A stretch of DNA of 64,000 bases from Lepus europaeus (taxonomy: Eukaryota > Chordata > Mammalia > Lagomorpha > Leporidae), in the NCBI RefSeq assembly GCF_033115175.1, contig NC_084835.1, positions 56,048,948 through 56,112,947 on the forward strand, in the 5' to 3' direction. The notes beneath the pieces are model-generated. The model searched no databases and was not told where the DNA came from. It was given only the letters and a program-made list of their open reading frames with translations. Shown here one piece after another: positions 11,530-23,580 of this stretch. Position 1 is the first letter of the stretch, and each line of letters begins with the position of its first letter. The position numbers and the translations under genes were made by a program.

Positions 11530-13236
11530 TTTATTTATAAAATCCTGTCACTTTTTGTTTTGTATCAGCTATTCCATTTACATATGTTGTATACTGCATT
11601 GGGAAGCATCAGTAAGGATTTGTTTTCTGGGTTGTATCAGTGCTCATTCCCAGAAACAAAACTGTGTTTCCACAAGCTTCTCACAGTTCTCTGAGTCATT
11701 TTCTCTTGGTATTTATCCCAGGTATCTCATCTAATCTAAATTGATTTACGTGAAGGCTGTAGATGGTTTCTTGTTTCTGAAACATTCCTAATTAAGAATT
11801 GATTATACCTCAAATAAAAAGTAGAATGACTTGCATATTTTATTAGATTGCAAAACATTTTATCATATATATCATTTTACCCAGAGTCTTCTGTAATGTA
11901 AGTAAATAACTCTTTATTATCTCTGTGTTTCCTTTTTGGAAAACACAACAAAAAAAACCCTTTAGTATCCATTAGATTAAGTGGACTTTTTTTCCGTAGA
12001 TAATTTGGCTAATCAAGTGACAGACTGAAGTCAAAAGCAGATATCCTAACTTCTGACCTAGGGATAAATCTTTTTGTAAAGATATCAGTTCTTTTCAGGG
12101 ATATTCCTGATTCTAAAACATCTTTCTAAGGTTGAGGTCATAAGTGTATTGGCCAACCATTGTGTTTTAGTTGCTAGCAACCATTTGGTATAATGAAATG
12201 ATTGCAGGATTTCTTGCTGGCCTAGGTTTAGAATTTACCATAATAAAATAGCAGCGATTTATTTTATGTTCTACTTTAACAATATTTAGTAAGAATTAGG
12301 AATGTTCTAAAGCTAGAACAAAGAGTCTTCTAAAGAAAAGAGTGAAATTTCAGTTTGAGAGGCAGAACTGCACCTGGTAAAGCACATAGACCCTCGAACC
12401 AGGTTGCCTGGGTTTAAATCCTGACTCTGCCACACCTGGCTAAGTGACTTGGGTCTCCTTACTTGGCTTCTGTGTCAGTTTCATCATCTTATAAAATGAA
12501 GATAGTTGCATACCTGTCTCATTGGGTTAATCTAAGGATCCAAGCCAGTTAATACTGTGGCATTACCTAAGACATAATACAGGAACCACAATTACTAGCG
12601 TATGTCATTTTATCTCTTTCCTTTCTTAATAGTGATGAATTGGGAAGGACCACATGAGGCAGGGACAGTTGGAGGAAAGAACAGGGAATGAGAGAAAATG
12701 ATGATGAAGTAGGGGAATAATAGCCAACCTCTGCTTGCAGATTTTTGGTGAGGTATCTAGAACCAGTTTCCTTCCAGTAGAGCTTGACTTGTATCTGTTA
12801 ACAAGTGTGGGGCCAAAGCTGTCGTGTAAGCAGGCCCTGCTTTGAACTTTTGCCCTGAATGAAGAGATTCCACCTCTGCTTTCAAAGTGGCTCCTGGCTT
12901 GAGCTACGGAGAGTGTGTGGGCTTTTTAAATGTGAGGTCATCTAGAGTACTTATTTGTCATTCAGATTTTTCTTTTTAGTTGCCCTTCACTGTTTTCCGT
13001 AATGTTGTTGGCCAGCTTTATGTTTATCAAGTTCCAGGAATACTATTATAATGCTGACTGTCTTCTATTTCCCTGTCCCTGTAGATTTACCCAAAACAGG
13101 ATGAGTGTCTAATTATTATGATACTCAGCTGGGACTTGATTCAAAATGATTTAAACATTTATGCCACCTAACATGGCCTCCTCTTTTCTCTGCCTATTTA
13201 TATCCTAAACCCTCTTGTGGCCCATTTCTTTTCTTT
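11530..13236. other. PTPN2 intron with one MIR, otherwise unique
   Basis: A MIR lies at 12362-12570 on + (CAGGTTGCCTGGGTTTAAATC, then CTGGCTAAGTGACTTGGG, then TAAAATGAAGATAG). The rest shows no repeat or gene that could be recognised. Confidence 0.6.
12362..12570 (+). mobile_element. MIR SINE
   Basis: The core order of MIR is kept: GGTTCAAATCCTGACTCTGCC-like text, then TAAGTGACTTGGG, CAGTTTCATCATCTTATAAAA and a GGATCCAAG end. Confidence 0.8.
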
Positions 13237-13573
13237 TTTAAGATTAATTTTATTTATTTGAAAGGCAGAGTTACAGGAGTTGGGTGGGGTGGGGGTGGGG
13301 AAACAAAGAGAAAGAGAGCTCTTCCATCCACTGGTTCACTTCCTATGGCAATGGTTAGGGCTGGGCTGGGCAGAGCCAGAAGCCTGAACTCCATCCTGGT
13401 CTCCCATGTGGGTGGCAGGGGCCCAAGCACTTGGGCTGTCTTCTGATGTTTTCCCAGGCACATTAGCAAGGAGCCGACGCAGAAGTGGAGCATCCAGGAC
13501 TTGAGCTGCTGCTCATATGGGATGCCAGTGTCTCAGGAGGTGGCTTAACCCTCTGCGCTGCAATGCCGGCCCT
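13237..13573 (-). mobile_element. CSINE
   Basis: TTAATTTTATTTATTTGAAAGGC opens the copy and CTGCGCTGCAATGCCGGCCC ends it. A G-rich insertion (GGGTGGGGTGGGGGTGGGG) sits at 13281-13299. Confidence 0.88.
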
Positions 13574-13734
13574 GACCCATTTGTTATTTAAGTCTTTCCT
13601 AACATAGCTATGACATACTCATTCCTAACACCATGAGTCTCCTTTCACTTCTTTCCATAATTTATATTTTACTATAGTTTTGTTGACTTGTTCATTTCCT
13701 GTGTGTATATACATATTTTGACTCTGTAATAAGG

Positions 13735-14120
13735 TGTTTAACTCCCTTTAGATAGGATCCTTATCTACTTTCTTCAAACTTCCCTCTGCCATCACACCAA
13801 GTACATTGTTAAACATACTACACCTCAGCAGTTGTTTTGAAATATAGGTGTGGCCTAAAAACCTGTCTGTGGCTCCCATTATTTAGAGAAAAAAGTCCAT
13901 GTCCTGTGAAGAAGTCAGGAAGACTGAACCCAGCTCAGTCCTTGTGCTCTTGGGTATCTTCATCTCCTGCAGGCACTAGGATTTGTTTCTGCCAAAAGAC
14001 TTAGACTTTGCTACTTACACTTTATTTCCCAGAGGACCCTACATCTCAGCATATTTCTTTTCTCTCTGCTTAGAATGCAAGCCTATCCCTAGTTATTCCT
14101 GTCACTCCACTGGTGAGTTC
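13735..14120. mobile_element. L2-like fragments
   Basis: AACTCCCTTTAGATAGGATCC-type and GGCTCCCATTATTTAGAG-type text resembles L2 3' sequence. Divergence is high, so the call is tentative. Confidence 0.4.
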
Positions 14121-14369
14121 TGTCTGTCCATCTTCCAAAATGAGTTGCAGTGAACAAATATTATCATGGATGACATTGATTCTGGCAAAAATTGACAAGG
14201 GACACAATGAATTAAGGCTGTGACAGTGAGGGTACAGATTTGACATCTTGTGGAAACAGCGTTGGCAAAGGTAGCCATTCTTGAGATGTGGAGGAACAGA
14301 TTGAAAATAGGAGCATTTGTACAGTCAAATTTTTTTTTAGGAGCTGCACCAAAAGCAAATGTGAGTTCA

Positions 14370-14530
14370 GTTGTTTTACAAGTAGCCAGTATCTTTTAAA
14401 TATTTACCACATGCTGGCATGTAGCAGGCACTTTACTTTCATTATTTCACTTATTCCTTACAACTGCCTTTATAAGGTGAGAACTGTTATTTAATCCCAT
14501 TTACAGATGATCAAACTAGGGCATGATGAA
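14370..14530 (+). mobile_element. Ancient mammalian repeat (MIR/L2-type)
   Basis: The pattern CACATGCTGGCATGTAGCAGGC, then CCTTACAACTGCCTTTATAAGG, then CCCATTTACAGATGATCAAAC follows the common widespread mammalian repeat. Similar pieces are at 35880-35990 and 39225-39330. Confidence 0.55.
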
Positions 14531-15299
14531 AGAAATAGAATCCTGATACTTTCAGTGTATCCATCTGAAGTGTGAAAATAATTGGGCCTAGAGCCTTAGA
14601 GCTGTAGATTTTTTTATGTACATTGTACTCATTATTCCTACGTCTTATGTAGATTAGATTTTTTTATAATAGGTAGAAAATTTATAATCTTCATATGTAT
14701 TTATAATAATGATTAACCTGAATTTGAATGGCTTTAGACAGGATATATGCTTACATTGCCATAGACCTAACAGTTCCCCATTGTCTTGTAACTCCCCAAC
14801 TCATAGATTATCCTCTGTGCATATATATAACAAATTTTGCATCCTTATTCAAAGAGTTTAAATTTAGAATTCTCCTTCAAAAAGTGTAAGTTGGATTTTT
14901 CCTTAAAAAGAACAGTAAGCCACTGACATTTCTGTCCAGAATATGGTATATATAATGCAAAGTTTTACCAAGAAAACTTGGAAGGCATGCATGGAATGGC
15001 CACAGCCATGTCATTGAGGATGCCACAGAGTATGTGTGGGTAGTAAGGCGAACAGCCTGAAAGGGATGAGTGCATTAGAACATTCACTGGACTCTTAGAC
15101 CACATTTAAAGGAAAACATGGCTTTGAGTTAACTGTATTCCTGGGCTAACCAAGGACCAACTTCTTCAGCCAATTCCTATGTGGGCATTGACTTGTTAAC
15201 CATCCACTTACAGTTTGTCAAAGGAAACCACAGTTTAGATTTAATTTGGGATATTTTGAATATATGTTTTAGTTCACTTTGTTACTTACACTAACATTG

Positions 15300-15560
15300 A
15301 CTTTCTGCATTGCAGTTGTATGATAGCACATTCATTTATGTAACCCCACCCACAATAAGGATACAGAATGATTCCATAATGCCCCCAGATTTTCTTGTGC
15401 TGCCTGTCTACAGGCAGCCCTGTTCCCCACCCTAGCCCCTGGCATCCACTGATCTGGTTTCTGTTCCCATAATTTGCCCTTTACAGAATGTCATATATAT
15501 GGAATCATACAGCATGTAGCCTTCAAAATCTGACTTCTTTCATTAAGCATACCTAATTTA
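15300..15560 (-). mobile_element. Old L1 fragment
   Basis: AATGTCATATATATGGAATCATACAGCATG, in shorter matching pieces, and GTAGCCTTCAAAATCTGACTTC follow the old L1 3' region read antisense. Confidence 0.55.
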
Positions 15561-15825
15561 GAATTTAAAAGGAAGTGTTTCAAAACCCAAAAATCATGAT
15601 CATTGTTTTAACTACTGCTAGAGAAATTTTTGTTGTAGCTTTGCTATGTCAAGAACTTGGATCACAATGTGTTTAGAATTATTAAAGCTAAATGTTAAGA
15701 AGAATTGGGTCACTAAAAGTATGGAGTTAATCTTTTGTTAATTTATGCACTGTATTTTATCAGTATTTAATATTAAATCTAAGATCTAGTCTTAATGACT
15801 AATGAAAAATGGAAAAAACTTTTTT

Positions 15826-16185
15826 TCTTTTTTTTTTTATAATTTATTTTTATTTTTTTGACAAGCAGAGTGGACAGTGAGAGAGAGAGACAGAGAGTAA
15901 GGTCTTCCTTTGCCGTTGGTTCACCCTCCAATGGCCACCGTGGCTGGCGCGTTGCGGCCAGTGCACCGCGCTGATCCGATGGCAGGAGCCAGGTGCTTCT
16001 CCTGGTCTCCCATGGGATGCAGGGCCCAAGCACTTGGGCCATCCTCCACTGCCTTCCTGGGCCACAGCAGAGAGCTGGCCTGGAAGAGGGGCAACCGGGA
16101 CAGAATCCGGCGCCCTGACCGGGACTAGAACCCGGTGTGCCGGCACCTCAAGGCGGAGGATTAGCCTGTTGAGCCATGGCACCGG
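15826..16185 (-). mobile_element. Young CSINE
   Basis: The copy is flanked by GGAAAAAACTTTTT on both sides. It opens with TTTTTTTGACAAGCAGAG and ends GAGCCATGGCACCGGC. Confidence 0.92.
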
Positions 16186-16214
16186 CGGAAAAAACTTTTT
16201 AAAAATGAAAACTA

Positions 16215-16525
16215 GGGGCTGTCATTGTGGTGTAGTAGGCTAAACCTCTGCCTGTGGTGCCGGCATCCCATATGGGTGCCAGTTCTAGCCCTAGTTGCTC
16301 CTCTTCCAATCCAGCTCTCTGCTAACGGCCTGGGAAAGCAGTAGAAGATGGCCCAAGTGCGTGGGACCCTACACCCATGTGTGGGAGACCTGGAGGAAAC
16401 TCCAGCTCCAGCTATTGCAGCCATTTAAAGAATGAACCAATAGATGGAAGACATTTCTCTCTGTCTCTTCCTCTCTCTATCTCTACCCTATTTCTCAAAT
16501 AAATAAATAAAAAATCTTTAAAGAA
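16215..16525 (+). mobile_element. CSINE
   Basis: It is flanked by AAAATGAAAACTA on both sides. The head is GGGGCTGTCATTGTGGTGTAG. It lies 30 bp from an inverted young copy at 15826-16185. Confidence 0.9.
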
Positions 16526-16576
16526 AATGAAAACTAACTTTTAATCTCAATTTTTAAGTGGAGAACTAACTTTTTA

Positions 16577-16737
16577 TTTTTGACAGGCAGAGTGGACAGT
16601 GAGAGAGAGACAGAGAGAAAGGTCTTCCTTTTGCCGTTGGTTCACCCTCCAATGGCCGCCGCGGCTGGCGCACTGCTGCCGGCGCACCGCGCTGTTCCGA
16701 TGGCAGGAGCCAGGTGCTTATCCTGGTCTCCCATGGG
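16577..16737 (-). mobile_element. 5'-truncated young CSINE
   Basis: The tail half is intact (TTTTTGACAGGCAGAGTGG). The copy stops after CTCCCATGGGG, about half length. CTAACTTTT lies on both sides, consistent with a truncated insertion and not a deletion. Confidence 0.85.
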
Positions 16738-17763
16738 GCTAACTTTTAATCTTAAATTTTTATGGGTTATACAATAGTAACCTTCAGCTTTTAATCATAA
16801 AGCATACCAAGATTTTTTAATGCCTCCTACCTCCAAAAAATTCCTATAATAAAACTGAAAAATTGTGCAGACACATTAGAAGATCACTGTTTTGTTTACA
16901 GAAAAAAAAAAGATTATAAAACAAAGAAGTACTCCTGGGGCAAAAGGTAATTTGGTGAAAAGGAACATTTTCATAATAAATTAGAAATAAAGATCATCAG
17001 AAATATCCAGGAAGTGATAGTGGTGCCAGGCAAGCCTGAGAGGAAGCAGTTAGTGTGTTGGTAAACAACTTTAAGATTGGAAATTACTACCATGGGAAAA
17101 GGCAGCAATTAGGGAAGCAATTTTAAATAAAAATATAAAGATGCTTCTTTAATTCTTGAGTTTCTCCTCTGCCTGTGTAGCAAACCATATAAAAGGAAAA
17201 GTATATTTAAAAAAAAAAAAGTTTGGAATTCTTAAAATGGAAACCAGAAAAGATTGTAAAATTATGCTGAGAGACATTTTTAAAAAGAAGAAGAAAGCAC
17301 TCATTGTGACGCATTAATTTTTAAAAAATGCTGGTAGCATATATGGTACAGCTTAGTAGTTAAGAACTCAAGTGCTGTGCAAGATTGCTGTTTCAAATCC
17401 TGATGCTGACATTTTCTAGTGTGTGACCTTGAACAAATTACTAACTTTTTGCCTCAGTTTTCTCATTTGGAAAATGAGTTACTAACAAGACTCTTGTGTG
17501 AGTTGAGCTAAGAGCACTTAGGACAGGCCTAAAAACACTGTGTTATATGTGTTAGCTATTAATATGTTCCAAATTTCCCTAAAGAAAATCTTCCCTAATA
17601 TGTATAAGCAGTTAGCAAAAACCAAGTGGAAGAATGGTACAAACAGTTCATAAGTATTCATTTTAAAAAACACATGATCTTTCTGAAGTACTTTTTTGTT
17701 TTGTTTTGTTTTTAAAGAAGATGATTAGAACTAACTTCTCCTCCCTTGATTTTCACTTTTTAG
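16738..17763. other. PTPN2 intron before the catalytic exon
   Basis: A MIR-like + copy lies at 17345-17560 (TTAGTAGTTAAGAACTCAAG, GTGTGACCTTGAACAAATTAC, TTTGGAAAATGAG). The rest is A-rich unique sequence. A T-rich tract runs into the acceptor at 17762-17763. Confidence 0.6.
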
Positions 17764-17973
17764 AGCGGTGAAACCAGAACAATATCCCACTTTCATTATA
17801 CCACCTGGCCAGATTTTGGAGTTCCTGAATCACCAGCTTCATTTCTCAATTTCTTGTTTAAAGTGAGAGAATCTGGCTCCTTGAACCCTGACCATGGGCC
17901 TGCGGTGATCCACTGTAGTGCAGGCATTGGGCGTTCTGGCACCTTCTCTCTGGTAGACACCTGTCTTGTTCTG
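17764..17973 (+). CDS. PTPN2: PTPN2 catalytic exon with WPD loop and active-site Cys216, residues 166-235
   Basis: This 210-bp, phase-0 exon holds the catalytic core. The WPD loop (TGG CCA GAT, 17806-17814) supplies general acid Asp182. The signature [10 protein letters not shown] lies at 17911-17940, with nucleophile Cys216 and phosphate-binding Arg222. The acceptor follows a T-rich tract (CACTTTTTAG) and the donor is GTAAGT at 17974. All key catalytic residues are present, and there is no stop or frameshift. In the family, Asp182 and Cys216 are the residues used for substrate-trapping mutants, and the register found here reproduces those numbers exactly, which supports the identification as PTPN2 rather than a pseudogene. 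Confidence 0.98.
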
Positions 17974-18039
17974 GTAAGTGCTCCTTAGGATCTCATGCTA
18001 GTCTTGGTGGGTTTTTTGTTTGGTTGTTTGTTTTGTTTT

Positions 18040-18065
18040 GTTTTGTTCTGTTTTGTTTTGTTCTC
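18040..18065. repeat. (TTTTG)n-type low-complexity repeat
   Basis: TTTTG/TTTGT units are repeated after the exon 17764-17973 donor, from about 18020 to 18065. Confidence 0.7.
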
Positions 18066-19035
18066 TTCCAGCAAGAGTAAGTTCTGATGTCATTTCCTAG
18101 AACTCTGTTTTTTGAACTTAAACTTGTGCCTTCTTTTGGAAAAACCTACAAATCTCGTATCCAAGATTATTCTAGAGATCACCCAGGAAGACCTTTCCTC
18201 CTAGTCGCTTTGTATTACAGAGATAATAGATTCCGCCTCTTTGTTCACATGTAAGAATATATAATTCCTTCTTTCTCAGATAAGCACTTCATTTCTTGTT
18301 CTGTATTTAAAAAGGGGTAATGACAGGACTTACCTGAAAGGATTGCTGTGATAATTCAATATATTAAAACATTTAGGGAACCAGCATGGTGGCTTAGTAA
18401 GTTAAGCATATTATTCTCCTGAGATTCCTATATATGCCCCTAAGGGTTATGTTTATTGCCCCACCAGTCATCCCCAGTTCCAACGTGTGAAACACTTTCT
18501 TCTCCTTTTAGGACATTTATTTTTCCTTACTTTGGATAGAGGTGGCTTCTGTTTACCCTGAGGCCCCTGCCAACGACTGTCTTTTCTCTCCCTTCTTTCG
18601 TTATAGAATCACACCCATCAATGATATTGTCTGCCTTGACTTCCATCCCATCTGCCCCTTCAGTTTTCTGTTTAATTTCTATTTCGTGAGCTTGTTTTAA
18701 GATTTGTCAATAACCTGGGCAATTTAGGAAACTAAAGTTCTTAACCTTAATTATAAGGCCCTATGTTGTGTCTGCTTTCCTCTGTTAGTCTCTTATCTGT
18801 CCCCTTAAAAGTTAGCTATGCATCCTTGCATTTATTTCAGCATTCTTATGCTTTCTATTTTGTTTTGTTTTGTTTCTTATGCTTTCTAATATGACTGCTA
18901 GCACAAAGTAGATTCTCAGATGAATTAATAAAGCACACATTCTTTAACGAAAGACCTTAGCAGGATACTCTTAGTAGAACATTTCAGATGTGACAGCTGT
19001 AATGAAATCTGGGAATTAAGAATGGTTGAGTCATG

Positions 19036-19366
19036 GGCCGGCGCTGTGGCTCACTTGGTTAATCCTCCGCCTGCGGCACCCAATATGGGTACTGGGTTCT
19101 AGTCCCAGTTGGGGCGCCAGATTCTGTCCCAGTTGCTCCTCTTCCAGTCCAGCTCTCTGCTGTGGCCCGGAAGTGTAGTGGAGGATGGCCCAAGCGCTTG
19201 GGCCCCTGCACCCACATGGGAGACCAGGAAGAAGCACCTGGCTCCTAGCTTTGGATGGGAGAAACGCAGGTCGTGGCGGCCATTTGGGGGGTGAACCAAC
19301 GGAAGGAAGACCTTTCTCTCTGTCTTCTCTCTCTCACTGTCTGTAACTCTACCTGTCAACGACAAA
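19036..19366 (+). mobile_element. CSINE
   Basis: It is flanked by GAATGGTTRAGTC (left with G, right with A). The head is GGGCCGGCGCTGTGGCTCAC and the tail reads CAACGACAAAAAAG. Confidence 0.9.
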
Positions 19367-19442
19367 AAAGGAATGGTTAAGTCTTACCATATACACTATA
19401 TTACTTTACCACTCTGTCCACATGCTGTACTTAAAACACATT

Positions 19443-19705
19443 TGGGCTGCAGTTGAGACCACTTCAGATGCCTGCATCCCATATTGGAGTACCTTGACTT
19501 GGTTCTTGTCTCTGGTTCCGATTTCAGCTTCTTGCTGATGTTCATCCTGGGAGCAGTGATGGCTCAAGTATTTGAGTCCTTGCCACCCTTGTGGGAGACC
19601 TGGATTGAGTTCCTTGCTCCCATCCTTGGCCTGGCTCAGCCTCAGCTGTTGTAGGCATTTGGGGAGTGAACCAGCAGATGAACTTTTTGCCTTTCAAATG
19701 AATAA
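19443..19705 (+). mobile_element. Older CSINE
   Basis: TGGGCTGCAGTTGAGACCAC is an older head variant. The body is followed by TGCCTTTCAAATGAATAAAG. Confidence 0.75.
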
Positions 19706-20391
19706 AGCAGAAATTGGATCGTTTCATTAAAGTAGACTTTGTCCTATTTAAAAACTCTGGTGTCTGTGTGGTTAATGAATGTTAAAACTAGATTGTGTGT
19801 TTATTCCTGTTCCTGCCAACCATTATTTACACAGTTTTCTCCTTTTTCTGTTGTGGTGTGGTTTCTAAAATCCAATCCATAGTCCAGAGTTGATGTAGTA
19901 GTTCAGCAGTGTGATAGAGAATATAGACTTTCTCTAACTTTCTTGTCCACTTCTGTAGATAACTGCTGTGCCTTCAGACATTGTATTTGTAGTCCATACA
20001 TGAAGAAGGCAGAAGGGCTATGGGCAAAAGATTTACTACCATCAGACCTTAAAAACAATCATACAAATAAATAAAAAGAACTAATCACAGGAACTTTACC
20101 CCTATCCTAGCCAAAACTAGTCATAAATCCTTCCTTTGGTTACTGGCCAAAGTGAACGAGATTACTATGATTTGGAATCAGTTGTGAATCAGCTAAAGAA
20201 TCAGAATTCCTCCATCTACTACTTGAACAATTGAGGTGTGGAAAGGATGAGTGGATTGGGACGATGCATTAAATGATCCTTTCTCATGAAGAGTGAATGC
20301 ACAGCAAAATTCTTAGTAATAGTCCTGTGTTGCTTTTCTTTCCTGGACTCTAACACTTAAAGGCTGGACTTAATGTTTCCCTTTCCTGCAG

Positions 20392-20544
20392 ATGGAAAAA
20401 GGAGATGAAATTAATGTTAAACAAGTGTTACTGAATATGAGGAAATACCGAATGGGACTTATTCAGACTCCAGATCAACTCAGATTCTCATATATGGCTA
20501 TAATAGAAGGAGCAAAGTGTATAAAGGGAGATTCCAATATACAG
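20392..20544 (+). CDS. PTPN2: PTPN2 coding exon with Q loop, residues 236-286
   Basis: This 153-bp, phase-0 exon encodes 51 residues that finish the phosphatase domain. It begins MEKGDEINVKQ; the Met is internal and not a start. It contains the Q loop IQTPDQ, with Gln260 and Gln264 that position water for hydrolysis of the phospho-cysteine intermediate. The acceptor is TTTCCTGCAG ending at 20391, and the donor GTAATC starts at 20545. The final helix includes FSYMAIIEGAKCIKG, typical of the PTP1B/TC-PTP subfamily. An open reading frame runs on to 20634 by intron read-through and is not coding. Confidence 0.97.
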
Positions 20545-20828
20545 GTAATCTTTTCTTGGGGAAGTATAATACCTGTTTCGTTAGATACAGTTTACATTAA
20601 GCAACTCACTTTCCAAAAAATATGCTTGAGTTAATTTTTGGGAATAAGATTTCACTAGAGAAACTTCAATTTTCATGTAAGAGAGATTTAAGTGTTTAGT
20701 CATTAAACCAGGAAATTTAGGTACTTTTGCCCCATTAAAAACAGAATATTTAGTTTATATTTTAGATATTTCACTGTATAATAATGAGCAACTAGAGCAT
20801 GTATGAGCAATCTTCAAAAGTTTATGGA

Positions 20829-21170
20829 GGGGCCTGCACTGTGGTGCAGCAACTAAACTACAGCCTGCAGTGCTGACATGGTTATGGGCGCTGGTTCGAG
20901 TCCCAGCTGCTCCTCTTCTGATCCAACTCTCTGTTATGGCCTGAGAAAGTAGTAGAAGATGGCTCAAGTCCTTGGGCCCCTGTACCCACGTGGGAGACCT
21001 TGTAGAAGCTCCTGGCTCCTGGCTCCTGGCTTCGGATCAGCGCAGCTCCGGCTGTTGCGACCATCTGGAGAGTGAACCAGCAGATGGAGGACCTTTCTCT
21101 CTCTCTGCCTCTCCTTCTCTCTGTCTGCAGCTCTGCCTTTCAAATAAATAAATAAATCTTTAAAAATAAA
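20829..21170 (+). mobile_element. CSINE, full length
   Basis: The head GGCCTGCACTGTGGTGCAGC is present. The end reads TTTCAAATAAATAAATAAATC and joins at once an antisense copy at 21171. Confidence 0.88.
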
Positions 21171-21441
21171 AAAGAGAGGGTGAGAGAGAATCTTCGATAG
21201 TTGATTTACTTCCCCAGATGGCTTACAGGGTTGGTGCTGGGCCAGGCCAAAGCTAGGAACTAGGAGCTTCATCTGAGTCTCCCACGTGTGTGGCAGGGGC
21301 CCAAATGCTTCTGTTGCTTTTCCCAGTCCACTAGCAGGGAGCTGGATCAAAAGTGGAGTAGCCGGGACACAAATCAGCACCCATGTGGAATGCCAGTGTG
21401 GCAGGCAGCAATTTTACCCACTATGCCACAAAACTGGCCCC
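21171..21441 (-). mobile_element. CSINE
   Basis: The antisense body follows directly on an A-tail and ends ATGCCACAAAACTGGCCCC. With 20829-21170 it makes a tail-to-tail inverted pair. Confidence 0.85.
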
Positions 21442-21486
21442 TGAATAAGCCTTCTTTTATAACTTAGGTCAGACCATCAGTATCCT

Positions 21487-21620
21487 GCTGCTGGCCTGGC
21501 TCTGTGTTGTAGTAGGTTAAGGCTCTGCCTGCAGCCCTGCAGCTGCATGGGATGCCAATTCAGGTCTTAGCCAGCTACCCCACTACGTCACCACGCCAGC
21601 CCCCCACCACAACGCCAGCC
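21487..21620. mobile_element. Two CSINE heads joined back to back (outward-facing)
   Basis: The left part is a sense head (GGCCTGGCTCTGTGTTGTAG to GGGATGCC). The right part is an antisense head (CACTACGTCACCACGCCAGCC, then CACAACGCCAGCCC). Both bodies and tails are missing, so the outer ends are both SINE 5' ends. Confidence 0.65.
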
Positions 21621-21624
21621 CTCA

Positions 21625-22330
21625 AGTCAAACTTTATATGATATTTATCAATAATATTTTAAAGGTTTTGTGTAAAAGATCTTTTTCAGGTTTTAGAAAG
21701 CATTAAATAAAAATTTTAATGGCAAAACATGAGGTTACTCTGTGCCAGAATAACTAAGTGGAAAACTAACCCACAAAACCCTAGACCCTATTTCAGAACC
21801 TATTTCAGTACTTGAAATGTGGCTAGACGGAAATTTAAACTATACACCAGATTTTGAAGACTTAATATAGAAAAAATGTAAAATATTTAAATAATTTTAG
21901 AAATAGTGATTTTTTTTTCTGTTTTTAGTATTCTGAATTAAATAAGACATTAATATTTTTTAACGTGGCTACGGGAAAATATTGAATGATATATGTGACT
22001 CACATTGTATTTCATTGGACAGTCCTGTTGTAGAACCTTAATTTAGAACAGAAATATGAGAGAAATAAAGTCCCTTGAAATTTCAAGTCATAAAATGTCA
22101 GTACCTATTGCAAAGATGTAAAGTCACTTTGTTAATGTGGAAATCCAAAACAATAAATAACTGAAGCCCATACAAGTATCATTTTACATATAAGGATGTG
22201 ATAGCCAGTTTATGAAAAGACTCTTCTTTCTCTCCTCCTTTGATCTCTAATTTTTTGGGGAAAACTAATATTTATAAGAAGAAGGAAGCTTCTTTTCACT
22301 GTGGGCATGATATGGTGTGGGGGTTACTTC
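21625..22330. other. PTPN2 intron, A/T-rich, nothing recognised
   Basis: No repeat family, frame or motif could be supported. The composition is A/T-rich and ordinary for an intron. Confidence 0.5.
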
Positions 22331-22800
22331 CTGAACCCATGTGTCCCCAGGGAACCCATCTTTCTAGTAATGTCTTTGATCTTAGTATTAGGGTGGTGCT
22401 GGTCTCATAGAATGAGTTAGGAAGTAATCTGTTTCTGTTCTCTGAAAGAGATTGTAGAGGATTGGTATGTTGTCTTTAGTTTGGTAGATTTCCCAGTCTG
22501 GGCCTAGTGCTTTCTATTTTGGAAGCTTATTAATTATTATTTTGATTTTTCTCTGATTTGTAAACTATTGTTTGCTTTTTATTAAGATGTAATGCTTGTA
22601 CATTTTAATGGAGTGCAGTGCAGTATTTCAACACATGACCACTGTAAACCAAGTCTTTGCATCTTCTCTTTTCTTTGTGTTGGTTGATTTTTTTTTTTAG
22701 TAGGTATATGCCTTTTCACGTTTTCTGTTTCTTTCGTGGGTTTTAGCAATTTGTGAAGCAATGGGTCCATTCCATTTAGGTTACTTTGTGAGCATAGAGT
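22331..22800. mobile_element. L1-derived fragments
   Basis: GGGTGGTGCTGGTCTCATAG, then GAATGAGTTAGGAAGTAATC, matches antisense L1 ORF2. A different L1 3'-type piece (TGGAGTGCAGTGCAGTATTTC) follows at 22560-22800. Confidence 0.6.
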
Positions 22801-22828
22801 TGTTGATAATAATCATTTTTATCATTTA

Positions 22829-23125
22829 AAAATGTTTATTTGTTTATTTGAAAAAATAGCAGAGCCCGAAATCTCCCTTCCTCTGGGTCACTCCCCAAGG
22901 GCCTGCAGCAACCAAAGCTGGACGAGGCCATAGTCAGGAGCCCAGGACTCCATCCAGGTCTTCTATGTAGGTAGCACGTACGCTACCTGCTGCCTTTCAG
23001 GGTACTCATTTGCAGGAAGCTGGATTGGAAGCAGAGTACATGGGACTCAGACGAGGCATTCCAGTATGGGATACACGTGTCCCAAAAGGTAGCTTAACTG
23101 CTGCGCCAAACAGCAGCCCCTGAAT
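22829..23125 (-). mobile_element. Older CSINE
   Basis: TTTAAAAATGTTTATTTGTTTATTTG opens the antisense copy (seen as two shorter blocks). It ends in the older head CTGCGCCAAACAGCAGCCCC. Confidence 0.8.
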
Positions 23126-23247
23126 GCAGTTTTATGTTAATTTTTCTAATATGATTTCTTGCATACATGTATTTAAAGTGATTTAGGACCTGTAGTGACA
23201 TAGAGGAGTTGTTAATGTCACAGGTCTGAAGTGATTCTACTTTTTTT

Positions 23248-23580
23248 AAAGATTTATTTATATATTTGATAGGCAGAGTGACAGAGAGGGAGAGACTTAG
23301 AGGAGTTGGGGAGATAGCTTCCATTTGCTGGTTGACTCCTCAAATGCCTGCAACAGCCTGGTATGAGCCAGGTCAAAGCCAGGAGCCTGGAACTCCATTC
23401 AGTTCTTGTACGTGGGTGGCAGGGACCCAGGGATTTGGACCATCATCCCACTGTCTCCTGGGTGCATTAGCAGGAAGTTGGATCTGAAACAAAGTAGCCA
23501 AGTCTCTAACCAGGCACTCTGACAAGAGATGTTGGTGTCCAGAGCAGCAGCTTACCCCACTACACCCACAAACACCCATG
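23248..23580 (-). mobile_element. Older CSINE
   Basis: AAAGATTTATTTATATATTTG is followed by GATAGGCAGAG. It ends near CACCCACAAACACCC, an older head type. Confidence 0.8.

Noticed and set aside
20392..20634. ORF starting with ATG at the exon 20392
   Set aside because: The Met is residue 236 of PTPN2. The frame after 20544 is intron read-through.
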